A stretch of DNA of 64,000 bases from Anarhynchus alexandrinus (Eukaryota > Chordata > Aves > Charadriiformes > Charadriidae): positions 319,501-383,500 of the forward strand of contig VUYV01000016.1 of NCBI GenBank assembly GCA_008711295.1, in the 5' to 3' direction. Positions within the stretch are counted from its first letter, which is position 1, and each line of letters starts with the position of its first letter. Positions 26,031 through 52,700 of this stretch are shown here, piece by piece. The notes below the pieces were generated by a model. The model saw nothing but the letters and a program-made list of their open reading frames with translations, was not told the origin of the DNA and did no database searches. A program made the position numbers and the translations under genes.

Positions 26031-29000
26031 CAGGCAAAAATGTCTTTGGTTTCTGGTTTCCTTGCAGGGCTCAGGGGGAACCTGTGTGTGCTGTAGGCCG
26101 TTACACACATAGAAATCTGTTGGCTGCACAAAGTAAATGGTAGAAAATAGAAGACGATTGCATCCGTGTTTTGTCGGTGGTGTAAGGGATAACATGGTGC
26201 GGTATCTTTCAGATAGGACTGTGAGTGTCAGTGCTGTTCCACCTGGAAAGTGGGGTCAGCCTTGATTTTCTCATGTGAAGTGTATTTCCAGTTGTATTTC
26301 AAAGGTAATGTACTTGCTTTTGAGTGAGGAGGAAATCAAAGTTCTGTATGTTTAAAAAAACAAGAACTAACCAACTTTAAATTACACTTGGAGGAATTTG
26401 CCTAGCAGTGTGCTGGAAGATAAATTGGGATGCTCTGGATGGCAATTCATCAACTTATCCAGCAGTGCACAAACGGGCCACAAACTGTGGCAGGAGAGGT
26501 GCAGTTGTTTTTACTATTCGCTCAGTGTCTTGACGCACCTAACTTTATGTATCTGCATTGTGGGGGAATTTATGTGAATAAGCTTAGTTTTCGAGATGAT
26601 TAATACAGTTGAGTAACTCCAGCTGTTACTTACGTCTTTGTAATGTTCTTTTTCATCTACGTTAGCTTATTATTTCATTAACCTATTTTATTATCACAAT
26701 CCTTTAAGACAGGCAAACAGTACAGGAAAAAAACCCAAACAGAAATATAAAAAAAAAATATACTAGGTGCGGCTCATTTGAGGACTGAAACTACGTCTTA
26801 TGCGTCTCTGGCAACGAGTCTTATTGCCCTTTACTTAGGGCAGTTTGTGTGCTCTTAAGTATTCTGCCTGTTGTACTGTAGCTCTGGTTGTTTAATCTGA
26901 TCTCTTGAGCGGTTTGTTTTATCATTCGGGATCTGGGGTGTTGCACTGCTGTTATGATCTACCCATGTTGGGCTTATTTTGCCAAGTGGTAGCCCAGGCA
27001 TCAAGAGGAGCAATTACATGCTCTTACTCCATACCAGTGCTTCACAGAGGTATTTGGGTAGTTTCTGCTGAGGATAAAGATGGCCAAGAGTGTACCAGAA
27101 CTCTGTTTGGGGTTTTTTTTTCCAAACACCATCAATGTTTCATGGCTTCTCGTTTTGATCGTTGTCAGGGCGCTTTGTTGTACGTGTACATGTAACTATT
27201 GAGAGTTTAAAGGAACCCTTCCTGGGAAAATAAGGAAGAATTTCCTCCTCGCTTCTCTGAAGAGAAACTTAAGATCTAATTGAAAAGGCTTGGGGAAAAT
27301 CAAGCAACCAAAGATTATCTATACTTTACAGAAAGCAGGGCATATTTATGTGAAATAAGAGAATCAACTTCTTTGACCTATTGGGTTTTTCTCCCCTGGA
27401 TAGTTGGGTGCATAAATTGGTGTACCTTCACTGTCTTCACTTCAAAAGGGCTATACTTTATCACACCAGTTAAGGCTCTGGCCCATAGAAATTGCAAAGT
27501 GAAAGTCAAAGAAAGAACGATGTTTTGGAAATACTTACTGTCCTTCCTACAAACGTCTTCATTTACTGTGTTAATTTTCCTGGATTAGATAGCTGCTATT
27601 GACAATGTTGTCACATCATAAAAAAGAGCATTATAGTACAGAGCAAATATAAATCCTTTTTTAGAGATTGGAAGCCACTGTTCAGCTTTATTTTTTGAAA
27701 ACAGCTGTACTTATTCCAGAGTCCTTATTAGGACATACATATTGAATTGAGGACATACAATTGAATTAGGACAACACATATTGAATTGAAATATGTTTTG
27801 GTTTTTGCGGTGGTTCTGTTAGTTTAATTGCATTTTCTGTAAATCTTGCATACGTGCAAATTCTTTGAAGTATTTATTCCCTTACTAGGCATGAAACTGA
27901 AAGAAATTATAAACAAACCTGTAAAATGTAGTATGTGGAAAAAAAGTTGTTTTCATTGAAATTTTCCCATTGAAGTCAGTGTCTCAGAGACTAGCAGCTT
28001 GCTGCTTTCAGAAGTAGCTTCAGGGTACAGCAGAATGAAGTTTATGAGGGCTGTTAACCTCTAACCTGCTCCCTTCTGCATGCTGGTTTTGTAAGCGGTG
28101 AAACTGGTTCATGATGACCCGCAGTGATCAGTGGTATCTTCCTTGCAGTGGGGTGTGAATCCTGCTGCCTCAGGAGCTCAGGGAGAGTTTCTGAGGGTGT
28201 GAGAAAATAGCAGAGGGGTTGTGGAGCAGCAGAGCACGCTCCTCGTGCTGCATTGCACTTTTTCCACCTTCGTGACCATCCTCCGTCCCACCCAGAAACT
28301 TGTTCTGCCTGGATTAGCGTAGTGCATTTGCAGTAGAGCAGGAGAGAGAAGTGCCACTCCTTTTGAGATTTGGGCTTGCTTGAGCACTGGAAAGCAAGAG
28401 AGATGGGGTGCAGCTCTGGGAGTGCTTGGTTTATGGATGCAGTTGGGAGCAAAAATTAGGATTATGAAGACCAGGGTGCCTGGTGTTCATAAACAGAGGG
28501 ATAGAATTAAACCTATTAGATGTTGCCATTATTTTTCCTATTTGATTACTGATGATTGTTTCAAGCCAACATTAACCTGCGATTAGAACAAAATATGTCC
28601 TTCTTTTTGATTCAGTAACTGGATGATTTACTGCATCATTTGTCATCTGCATTCCCGTTCCTCTGGATGGGAATTCCTTAAGAGTCTTCTCTTGTCATTA
28701 AGTGTTAATGAAGTGTAAAAAGTAAGAAGAAAATAGCTTTTGTAATATATTGGGTTTAAGAAGCTGCTTCCTTACACCCAAAATGAAAGCAAAATACTTG
28801 GAAATCTTCTATTACCTGAACTTTTTTTGTAGGTAAAAAAATAATCTTATGTACTGGTTTATACCCCTGAAACGTTGTGTTCTACTGTCAACCTCATGAA
28901 ACTGTGAAACATGAAAACACACTATATTCAACAGCGCTTCAGAAAACTAAATGTGAATTTCCCCTCCAAATGGTAACAAAAAGTACAGTCTCATCTCTTC

Positions 29001-31578
29001 TGGAGAAAAAAATTGTGAGAACTGATTAATTTGTGGTATTTTTCATTGGAAAGATATTTCACTAAACCATTTCTGGGCTAATTTAATCTAGAACCAGCTG
29101 AACTGAAGAGATGATACTGGAATGTACCTCTCCATTTGGCTTAGTATCTAGTATTAGTATTAGTAGAGCTCACATGGGAGCGCGTATCAAGAATTTATCA
29201 CAGATGGGGATCTTAAAAAGGAACAGGAGGAAATTAGTACATGCTCTGCTCATTGATTTCTTTAAGCGCTACTGATCGGTGAGCTTCACAACCCTGGGGT
29301 CAGTTCTGCACAGAAATGGGGAAGGATACCCTGTTGGAAAACATTACGAAGGACAAGCCAGGGGACAGATTAAGTGGAAGCTTTTGTGAATTTGTTGGCT
29401 GAATTTGGTATTAACTTCTGGATCTGCACTTCTTTCACCCTTCAAGCGTGCTGTGGGAGTTGTTAAGGTTATGTCTTCACATAGCTAGTGATCATTGGTA
29501 GGGAATAGTTGGCAAATGTTGAGTTCAAAGTGTTTTAAAGATGCCTGCTGGCCAGAATTCATAAGGCAGAGACTCCGATAATTATTGAATGTTAGTAGAA
29601 GTCTAGATGCGAGCAGTCCTTTTCCGATAGAATTTCGACAATGCTATTTTGCATCTGCCCCTCCTCAATTTTTAGCTTCTGTGGGATGTTTCAACACATG
29701 CTTTGTCTTTTTCTTCTAGTTTCCCAAGTATTTTTCCTGTAGTGATATTTTTGGTTTCTTTTCTCTGAGTAAACGTCTTTGAACTTGCTAGCAGTGAGGA
29801 GCACGGGAGTGAGGGGGTTCTGCACCAGGTAGGTGAGAAGGCTGAGATCCCAAGCAGTCTGACTGATTTGAATGGGACTTCTCGCGTGTGCTCATGGAGT
29901 ACTCAGGATCCGACCCCCAATTATGTACAAATATTTGAGGTTCTCCATAACTCAAATTTACAGGAATTTTATATCTAGTAGAAATCTTGTCCGTTTCCTA
30001 CTAATGTAGCAGTACATGTTCCAGTGACACTTAATGGGGTCATTAGAAAAATCAGTTTAAATCTTTAAATGCAGTTTTTAAAACATTATTTAGGATAAGT
30101 ATTGAATGCCTTGTGCCTTGCAGATTAGAAGATGATTATCCTCTGCGGTGCTTGCTGCGGTAGCTTGTAATAGGAAGAGTATTCTCAAAGCTATCTCTTG
30201 AGCTTGCTATTCAAACCTATTCACTCTAGGCTATGTATTGTATTCGACTTTCCGGTACTTTATGTTGAAGACACGTTTGTCTTCTTAATCAGACAGTTTG
30301 TATCTGCCAGGAATGTGTTTAATACAATGTCAAACATAATTCAGATGAGAAGTGAAAGTACAGTTTGGTGTCATTTTCTGCCAACCATTATTACTGTGAG
30401 AGGGAAGCACAGCAAGCCAAGCTTAAATGGAGCCTTTAAGCAGTAACAAGCTGATTTGTCTGTTTGTTTTGGCCTAGTGCTCTTCCCTTGGTTACAAAGC
30501 TGCTGTAAGCATGTGCTAAATAACAGACATTTTAAAACTATGCTAGATTGGGAATATCAGCTTAGAGGGTTAGATCAGAGCATCTAAAGGCCTCAGTAAG
30601 GTTGACAGCATTGTCGTTGTGTTTTATGGGCAAGGGTAAATGGGACTTCTTGTTCCAGCAGTATAGATATTGTATGCATGTTGAGACAGGAAAGCTACAG
30701 AGTTCTCTGACATCAGATTTACTGTAATAATAGCTAGTATCTGTCTCTACAGCTGGTGGGGAAATGCAAATTGTTCTTTCTGAAAATGTCAAAATGTCAA
30801 AAAACTTCTGACCCCTCTGTTTGTTGACTGAGAAGGAGCAGTTTTGAAATATTTTTCAAATAAAACGCTATTACCTCCTAAAAAAAATTGTAACTGTTTC
30901 TAGATATGTAGTTTGTCCCTGTATATTATTTAAGTGGCTAAATGCATCAGAACCTTACTATCATTATTAACCCCTAGGTCTGATTGTTTACGGGGGGGTG
31001 GGGTAGGGTGTGCAGAACAGAAACAAAATGGAACCAGATCCCAAGATTTATTCCCCTGCTTTGGCACAAGGGGCTGCCTGGCACGGTGAGTGGAGCCTCG
31101 TGCGATTGTGAAAGCACAGGCTCTGTTTCAGCACCAGCCTGGAAACAATTGGAAGTGACTTGCTATGCTTCAGTTCCCCCTTTGTACAAGAGTGGGGAAA
31201 GATGCTTGTTTCTACTGTAAATTGTTGTGACCTCTACTGTTGAAAAGTACTTGTTTGAAGAATGTTTTATTATTAAGCTGGGCCAATCACTTTACTTGTA
31301 TTTTGTTAGTGTTACCATCTGTGCTACAGAATATTCACTCTGAAGGGTTATCCTAGAGTGTAAATCTAAATCTGTGACTGCAGTAGTCCAATTGTGTTTG
31401 CTGATGATGGTTGCACTGATGGAAGTAACCTTGAGGTCTTTGCCATGTTTTGTAAATTAGGAATTAGGACATGGATCTCCACTGAGCTTTTTGTGTGGTT
31501 GATGTTGTATGTGAATGAAAAGACAGCTCATGGAAGAGGGAGAGCAAGCATTCAAACATTTGTCTGTTTTTCTGGCAG
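25655..31578 (+). other. Intron 1 of the GZF1-like gene (predicted)
   Basis: About 5.9 kb between the CpG-island donor and the acceptor TTTTTCTGGCAG. It holds no other recognisable exon. A small tandem repeat lies at 27729-27788. The interior is AT-rich with short chance ORFs only. Confidence 0.5.
27729..27788 (+). repeat. Three-copy imperfect tandem repeat
   Basis: The unit TTAGGACATACATATTGAAT repeats three times with small deletions and substitutions, giving units of about 18-22 bases. It looks like a short local slippage array. Confidence 0.75.
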
Positions 31579-31579
31579 G

Positions 31580-39128
<7,549 letters not shown>

Positions 39129-39131
<3 letters not shown>

Positions 39132-39136
39132 CGTCA
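39129..39136. promoter_or_regulatory. Palindromic CRE (TGACGTCA) overlapping a stop codon
   Basis: A perfect cAMP-response-element palindrome whose first three bases are the stop codon of the GZF1-like gene. It lies about 0.4 kb upstream of the likely GZF1 start region, so it may act as a distal part of the GZF1 promoter. Function is inferred from the motif only. Confidence 0.45.
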
Positions 39137-39253
39137 GTTATCGCCGTGACGCTGTGTCACACTAGTCCCGCGTCGAACGCGTTGTGAGAGCCCGACGGGC
39201 CGGTGCTGCTGTCGCTGTCAATTACTCCTTTTTTTTTTTTTTTTTCTTTTTGT

Positions 39254-39259
39254 AATAAA
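39254..39259 (+). terminator. Poly(A) signal of the GZF1-like gene
   Basis: AATAAA lies about 120 bases after the stop codon, preceded by a T-rich tract. It implies a very short 3' UTR ending near 39275, just before the GZF1 CpG island. Confidence 0.7.
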
Positions 39260-39349
39260 GATGCGCTCATCACGTAAGCGGCCGCCCATCCCGTAACTGA
39301 TTTATTTGCATAGATCTGACTGCAGAAAAGTTGTTAATTTGATAAGAAT

Positions 39350-39760
39350 AAGGACGCGGGTGGTTCTCCGCGACGGGCGGAGGGACGCCGCTGGGGAGGG
39401 CCGGGCGCGCTGGGCCGCGTTGCTTAGCAACGTCCGGCGCTCCGCCTGACGCCACTTCCTGCGCGCCACGGCCGCGCCTGCGCCGCCCGCCGCCAACGGC
39501 CGTTGTCGGGGCGGGGGGTGGGGCTATGCGCGGCAGCGCTTCCGGCCGCCGCCCGGAGGCTGTGGGGTGAGGAGCGGAGCGGCGGGGCCCGGCCCGGCCC
39601 CCTCCGCCTGCGGGGCTGCCCGGTGAGTGCGGGGGCCTCTTCCCCAGGCAGGCGGCCCGCCGTGGTGGCTCTGTCCCCTGCATCCCCCCGGGGGGAGGTG
39701 TGCGTGTGGGCTGCAGCCCGTCCCCAGGCCCGTCTTCTTCGGGCCGCTGTGGCGAGCAGG
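39350..39760 (+). promoter_or_regulatory. GZF1: CpG-island promoter of GZF1
   Basis: Dense CpG sequence with no TATA box. It contains a palindromic RFX-type X-box, GTTGCTTAGCAAC (39419-39431). ETS-type sites are CACTTCCTG near 39451 and CTTCCGG near 39540. A strong donor follows at 39623. Confidence 0.8.
39540..39622 (+). other. GZF1: Putative non-coding exon 1 of GZF1
   Basis: It ends at donor CCCG|GTGAGT, GT at 39623-39624, inside the CpG island. It would be spliced to the acceptor TTTTTGCAG at 42828-42836, 11 bases before the GZF1 start codon. The left end is unknown. Confidence 0.5.
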
Positions 39761-42700
39761 GGAGGCCGAGGAAGAAGCCTGCTGAGGAGGTGGGGGGTGA
39801 CTGGCCTTGTTCTTGTGGCGATGCCCCATCCTCCTTCCGTGCAGGAGTCTCCTGGCCTGGTCTGGGGTCAGTGCGCGTCTCTGGGTGCCCCCACACTCCC
39901 ACAGCAGCTGCCAGGTCCTCCTGGGGTGCTGTAGCCCGTCATCTGAAACTCGGGCTGGCTGTTTGCTGCAGTGTGCTGTCTTTTGCTTCGCAGGTCTAAC
40001 TTTTGCTTCAGCCCTGTGGATTGTGCCTGTTGTGGTGCTGTTATTGTAGCTTCAGTCCTAATTGAGGCAGGTTGGTGCCTAGCAGTAATGTCTCTTATTA
40101 GACTGTGTGGGACTGTTGGCACAGAAGAACAGACAGGCTTGTGGGTTCACAATCTGTTAAATCTAGCTGGCTCTTTTTATCTCTTTTTCAGCTAGTTTTG
40201 CCTCTGGAAGTGGACACATTTGTGGTGTATGATGGCTGACTGTATGTGTGAGTTGCTTTTATTTGAATATCAGTTCTACGGGCTAGTCCTAGTGAGTAGG
40301 CTCAGTCTGCAGATTTTCAGGCCTTGTCTTTTTTAAGATGAATGTATCATATGTGTGTTGAAGATGATGTGCCAACCCAGTGCTCAGCAGCTCAGTCTAC
40401 TTGCCACAGGAGTGGCAATGAAAAGCCTTCACAGTGCAATGTATCTTACTGTACATGTTGGATTGCTATTCATCCTCTGAACAAGTTCCAAACCAGTGGA
40501 AGGCTAGCGATGAGAGCAAGCAATGTGTTTTCACAGTGGCTTTTGATTCTGCAAATACTGTGGTGGGAAGAACAGGAGGTTTCTGTTTTGCAGCCTTAAG
40601 AAAAAAGGAATTGGCTCAACGTGTCTGACACACATCTGTGGTCAGCTCCTGAAACGAGCAGCTCGCGGAGTATGGTAATGAGCCTGTTCACCCCAGTGGG
40701 AGAAGTTTGTGGTTTAGGTTCTTGTTTCCTGCTGGGGATTGCTGTTGTCTACATGTGACCATGGCTTTTGCTGTGTTCTCAAATGGAAAATAGATGGATA
40801 GTTGTGAAATAACATAAGCAGTTCAAAAATAATTGTGTTGGGAGGAAAAAAGTTATATTTTTATATCATTGATTACTTCAGATAAAGCATTTAGTGAGTC
40901 TTTGCTTAATTCATCCTCAGGCACTCGGAGTGCCAGTGTGTTGTGTAACTGGGAGGAAAAAGTTGCAGAGTGAGTATAGAGAAAGGGAATCTAAGTTTAA
41001 ACGCCATCTTTTATGCTTATTTATAAGAGTTGGCCTTTCAGTTAGGACTCAAATCATGTTGTTCTCATTCATATAAAATTTCTATCAAAACTGAAGTGTA
41101 GCATTGGGGTTTGCTTGTAAAAGTGGACACTGTTTTGAGATGCTTCTTGAGCTCTTGAGCTGACACAGGCAATTCTTTGTCCCCTTCCTGGGTCTTTTGT
41201 TTTAGGTGTAGTAAGTGTAACTCAGTAGCAGTAGTTCTAGGTATTTACTAGAATAGTGTTAATGGAACTATTTAATTTTTAGTATTAAAAGTTTACTGAG
41301 CTGAAGATGCAAAGGTTAAGAAATAGCATTCGGTTCTGAGGATAATCTTTTTCTGTAGAATCTAAGGTAGAGGCTTGGGTGCCCGTGGTGGATTGTGTTC
41401 CCTGTTCTCTCTCTTGTTGCGTGAGGTTGGGGAAATGATTCTGCTTCCCTCGGGTCTCATCTACCTTATATGTAAACTCCTTAGGGCAGGGGCTCCCTGT
41501 GGCTTTTTACCTTGTGTAGTATCAAGTCCATGAAGCATTCATTTTACATGGCTACTAATAATCTCTGTGAATCTATGTATTTTGCAGCTTGCCATTTTAC
41601 AGCTTCTTGAAAATATTTTATCAAAACTGTTTTAACAGAAAATTGTATTGGGATGTGAGTTGAAACAAGCGTGGACTAAATTTGAGTTTATATCTCTACA
41701 TGAGGAGAAAGAGTATCTCGTTTTGATGCTATGAATATTATTCTTGTTTCTCTCTTTCATGCTTGATATGGCTTCCTTACTGTTATATTAATATAGATTT
41801 TGTTCCAGTTGTACACTATTTCTTTGATTTATCTTTCTGAGCAAGATTTCTAGTGTCCCGTGTATAAAAGGCTGCAAGTCTACTGTGTCTGAGCGTGTCC
41901 AGAGAAAAGGAACCATAGTTAACTTTTAGGAAGTGGAAAGAAATTCTTCAGATTCAAAATGTATGCATACATAGTTGTTTAGAACACAGTAAAACTCAAC
42001 AGATTGAAGGGGAGATGTTGCTCAGAGTGTCGTCAAAGTTCACAGAAATATTGTTTGTTCTGGGATCAAGCTTTCTTTTTAGAAGAAACTCAGTTCTTTT
42101 GAGAACTTTGGAGCAGCTTAAAACATTGCTGGGAAACACAACGTAACCTAAACAGTAGTGGAAATGGTGAAGCCCTTGTAAGGCTACAAATGGGCATTCA
42201 AAATTTCTTTTAAAAAAAGAAAACCCTTTGAGGAAGTTGTATGATTTCTTAGGTTTACAGTTTGAGAATATGATTATGCAGTCTCTTATACTTTGGTCAA
42301 TTAGGCATTTGGAGTTTTATCTGAGTTTTGTTAAAAAGTCTTCTCTCAAAAGCCTGTTTAAGGAAGTGTTTATTTAGGATTGCAGTTAACTTTTACTTAA
42401 TCTTACCTTTCTTGTATTGCCTGATTAGGAGGAAGAATAATTTCTTAATTCCACATGCCTTAATGAGAACTTTTCTTTTGATCTTCCTCTGTTTGCTTTG
42501 CCCCTATTACAGATTCTAATACTCTCTAGTGTTTCAGGTAAGATTACAGTTGAGACTTAAACTCAAATTAACTTAAGAGAAATCTCTCTGTATGACTGGC
42601 GGCATGGTTTTAGATATGACCGCTTAGGGTGACACTTTTTGAAATCTGCGCTTCTAGCCAGACTTTTCACAATGCTCCTTTGAAAGTCTGGTCACTTAAG

Positions 42701-42836
42701 CTCAAGTACCTTGATGTTTAAATCTGAAGTGAAGCACTCTTGAAAGTCTGGACATGACTTTTGGCCGCTGAAATCTGAGTTTTGTTAGCTTCCATGCAAA
42801 TAGTTAACGTGTGATGTTGTTAATAGCTTTTTGCAG
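39623..42836 (+). other. GZF1: Intron 1 of GZF1 (predicted)
   Basis: About 3.2 kb with no further coding exon. A diverged old-repeat candidate lies at 41400-41590. Confidence 0.55.
41400..41590 (+). repeat. Possible ancient amniote SINE/MIR-like fragment
   Basis: GTAAACTCCTTAGGGCAGGG followed by GCTCC...CCTTGTGTAGTATCAAG resembles the conserved part of an old amniote SINE (TGTAAACTCTTTGGGGCAGGGA and so on). It is diverged and recognised from recall only. Confidence 0.4.
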
Positions 42837-42847
42837 AGAGAAGAAAG

Positions 42848-49710
<6,863 letters not shown>

Positions 49711-51895
49711 TTGGGTATTTACAAATCCAGTTTAAGCTGCACCCTTTGTATAGTTATTTGACTTTGCCAATAACCTGCTGAGGGAGCTAGGAGAAGCTAT
49801 AACAAGGAAGCAGGGCTAGACATTAAAGACACGCACTGGATTTCCAGAATTTCCTCAAAAAATTCATTATCCACCTCCAGTGTTTAGAGCTCCATCTCCT
49901 GAAGGTAGGGCAGAGTAACACCACAACAGGGGGGTGGTAGAGGAGGCAGAAGTCCTAGTAAGTTTATTCCCTACGAATAAGAGGGTGTAGTTCAGCTTGT
50001 TCGCTCTAGCTGGCCTGCAGTAAAAGTACCTACATTCAGATAGGTGGTTATAAAGAAGGTGCGAGTTTGATTTGCAGTTGATTTGATGACACACGTACAA
50101 TCAAGAGAAACAATGTTGAGTTTCTCAGCCTAGTAGCTTAGAGAAATTAATTGCATTTTCCCTAGTGGAAATCCATACATTAAAAAAATGTTACTAAACT
50201 GCTTTTCAGGAAATGTTGGTTTATCTCTGCTTTTGCCAAAGATCCAAGCAGTGAGCCAGCTCACTCCTTGGCAATATAAGCAGGAGCAAGCTTCGGAAAG
50301 ATCAGGAGTTTCATTCCAGGAGTTTTGACTCGCTAGTTGCAAAATGAGCAAGTGGAAGCCAAGTGCTCTGTCTATACAGGTGGTGGTATTATTTTTACAT
50401 TTCAGTGAAACCTGGTGCAGTTTGACACTTGTATTCAGTCTTCATCATCTAGCTGCTCCAGCTTACCTGTAACTTGGCAATTAAGAGACCAAAACCTCTC
50501 TTGTACAAATGTCTGTGAAAAGTAGTTCTTCAGCTATGCTGGAAAAGTTAGTGTAGAAAGAGAGCTTATTGCCATTTCCCTGTTAGCTTTATCTCAGCTG
50601 TTTTCTGCTGATCCAGATAGGTCAGCGATGCTCTTTTCTCCACCGTAACTCTAACATCGCTGTTGCTCTGAACTGCAGACCTACTTTTAAATTAAATAAT
50701 ACTCTGGTGGGAAAAGTTAATTACTGTTTTGCTGTCGAGTTGCTACAGCTAATTCCACCAGTAGTGCAAGAGTCTCTAGAGGTTCATTCAGTTAGAAATG
50801 GGAGGCAGACAGGGTTCATATGACTAATAGCATAAAAAGATGCAAATAAGTGAAAAACGTAGTGGACTATTCAAGGGGTTTAGGCTTTTATTTCCCAGAT
50901 TGTGAATACTTGGTAAGACTATATTGGAATCTGAACAGCAGTTTTAGGCTGATGTCTGTTTAACTGTCCTCAGTGAGGTGTTAAGAGGCAGGCTTTAAGA
51001 ACATAAGTAAGTGATGAATAAACTTACAGTTCAAAGGTTTTTCCTCATTAGCATCTGCTGCTAAATTTTAGTAGAATAACCCTGGCAATGCGCTTTTTTT
51101 GGTTTGTTTTAAATAAGGAAATGTGACAAAGTGAGCAGAGGGACTAAGAGTCCCAAGTATGACTCCTGTTCAGCCCACGCTCCAAAACCACAGCTTCACA
51201 CAGCCTGCTCCAACACCCACTGGTTTGGATCCCAGCGCCACCAATCGCTACGAGAATCACGCTTCTAGTTGGGCTTCTCTTACCAAGAGCTTTCCTTAAT
51301 ATCTCCTCTCCCCCCCAGGGAGCACATCGCCTCATTCTCCCCAGTCACATCCAGTAGCTGGGAAAGCTGTTGCCCAGGGAAACCTGAGTTTCTGGCCAGG
51401 GTAAGCATTTTATGCATTTCCTGAAGCTCAGGCACCTTTGCAAACAGCGCAGCTGAGCTGGAACTAGAAAGTTACTTTAGTTGCCTTCAGATTAACCTCA
51501 CTATGGAGGATTTGGGGTATTGTCCCTGTGCAGGGAAGGAACCTTTGAAATAGCTGGCACTGACAACAAAACACCTGACAGGGATGACTCATTTCGGGAG
51601 CAGCTGTGAAATTTGCTGGTATGGTTAACTCTTCAAACTCAGGACCAGATTCACAGTGCCACTATGTAAAAATCTGGAGCTCTTCTAATTAATTTTTTTC
51701 TGGTTTGCTTTTCTGTTTCTCTTTATTTTACTATTAATTTAGTATTTCCACAGAAACTTTCTCAGCTAAAGCTGTGAGAAAAACTTTCTGAAAGATTGCA
51801 TTAGTATAAAGGTAAGCACAATCAAGCCTTGTTAGGGCTCGTTCTAAGGCTTAGTGGTTGGCAAAGCAATAAAGATACCCAAACTGTGGCACAGA
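49711..51895 (+). other. GZF1: GZF1 3' UTR (predicted)
   Basis: About 2.2 kb after the stop codon with no other gene. Candidate AATAAA signals lie at 51017-51022 and 51868-51873. The true end could be at either. Confidence 0.5.
51868..51873 (+). terminator. GZF1: Candidate distal poly(A) signal of GZF1
   Basis: AATAAA on the plus strand. An alternative proximal AATAAA lies at 51017-51022. The choice cannot be settled without transcript data. Confidence 0.4.
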
Positions 51896-52700
51896 GCTAT
51901 TTTTGAACCTTAAAGGGATGTCTGATGTGTTACCATGGAATCATAACTTAATCTATAGAAAGGGAATTTTTTTAAAAGAGAACATTTCCAAGAGGTTATA
52001 TTTGAAATATTTATTCACGCACGATGTTCCTGTTGAAGCTCAGTATTCCCAATGACCAATGTAAAGAGTTTGTAGATATATTTAAAGTCTGAGCATTAGT
52101 ACCTGTAGCCAGGGAAACTTTTGTACTCCATGAATGTACGGAAGTGAGTTACTCGTATGAACTGTTCTTATTAAAATATTGAAGTCTTAAGACTGACTCT
52201 TCCAGTGACTTGGTTATTGTAATCAAATGTTTCTATACCCTCTGCATACTGCTGTGAATGCACTAAGACTGGGGTAAGTCCCAACTCAACTCTCCTGCGG
52301 GCCTGAAGCTGTTGGCTGCCACTCTTCTTCCTTGGGCCCTGCAAGAGATGCCCTGGTGCCACAAAGTGACAGTACAGCACTGTGGCAGCCTGGGCTAGAC
52401 CTCACCCTTCCACGAGTCAGGATTGGTTTCCTTAGCTAGGCGTGAAGGAACGCTCCTGAAAAAGATAGGAAATGTGACATTCCAAGTTTCCTACAGATGA
52501 CACATTCTACAACAAGCAGTGAAGTGGTGTGGCAGTTGCTGTAAAATGATCAGCCAGTACGTACTTGTACAAGTACTCAGCCTTAGTGTGTACCTTAACA
52601 GGTCACCAAAGTAACTGAAAGGAAGCGCTATGCACGCTGGCTTTTATCTAGCTTTAGCCTGCCTTCTGCGTTTTCCAGGAAAGAACACTTACCGCTACTT
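51896..52700. other. Spacer between convergent GZF1 and NAPB
   Basis: About 0.8 kb between the likely 3' ends of two convergent genes. No exon, RNA gene or recognisable repeat seen. Confidence 0.45.

Noticed and set aside
24985..26037. 350-codon minus-strand ORF across the CpG island
   Set aside because: GC-rich islands lack stop codons by composition. The product is Pro/Arg/Ala-rich with no domain and runs through the putative promoter.
31394..31579. In-frame upstream ATG extending the GZF1-like protein by 62 residues
   Set aside because: The extension does not resemble BTB protein N-termini and lies before a good acceptor (TTTTTCTGGCAG). Start at 31580 matches GZF1 in distance to the BTB domain.
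39270..39902. 210-codon minus-strand ORF and a 143-codon plus-strand ORF in the GZF1 island
   Set aside because: Low-complexity Pro/Gly/Arg products overlapping on opposite strands of a CpG island; chance ORFs.
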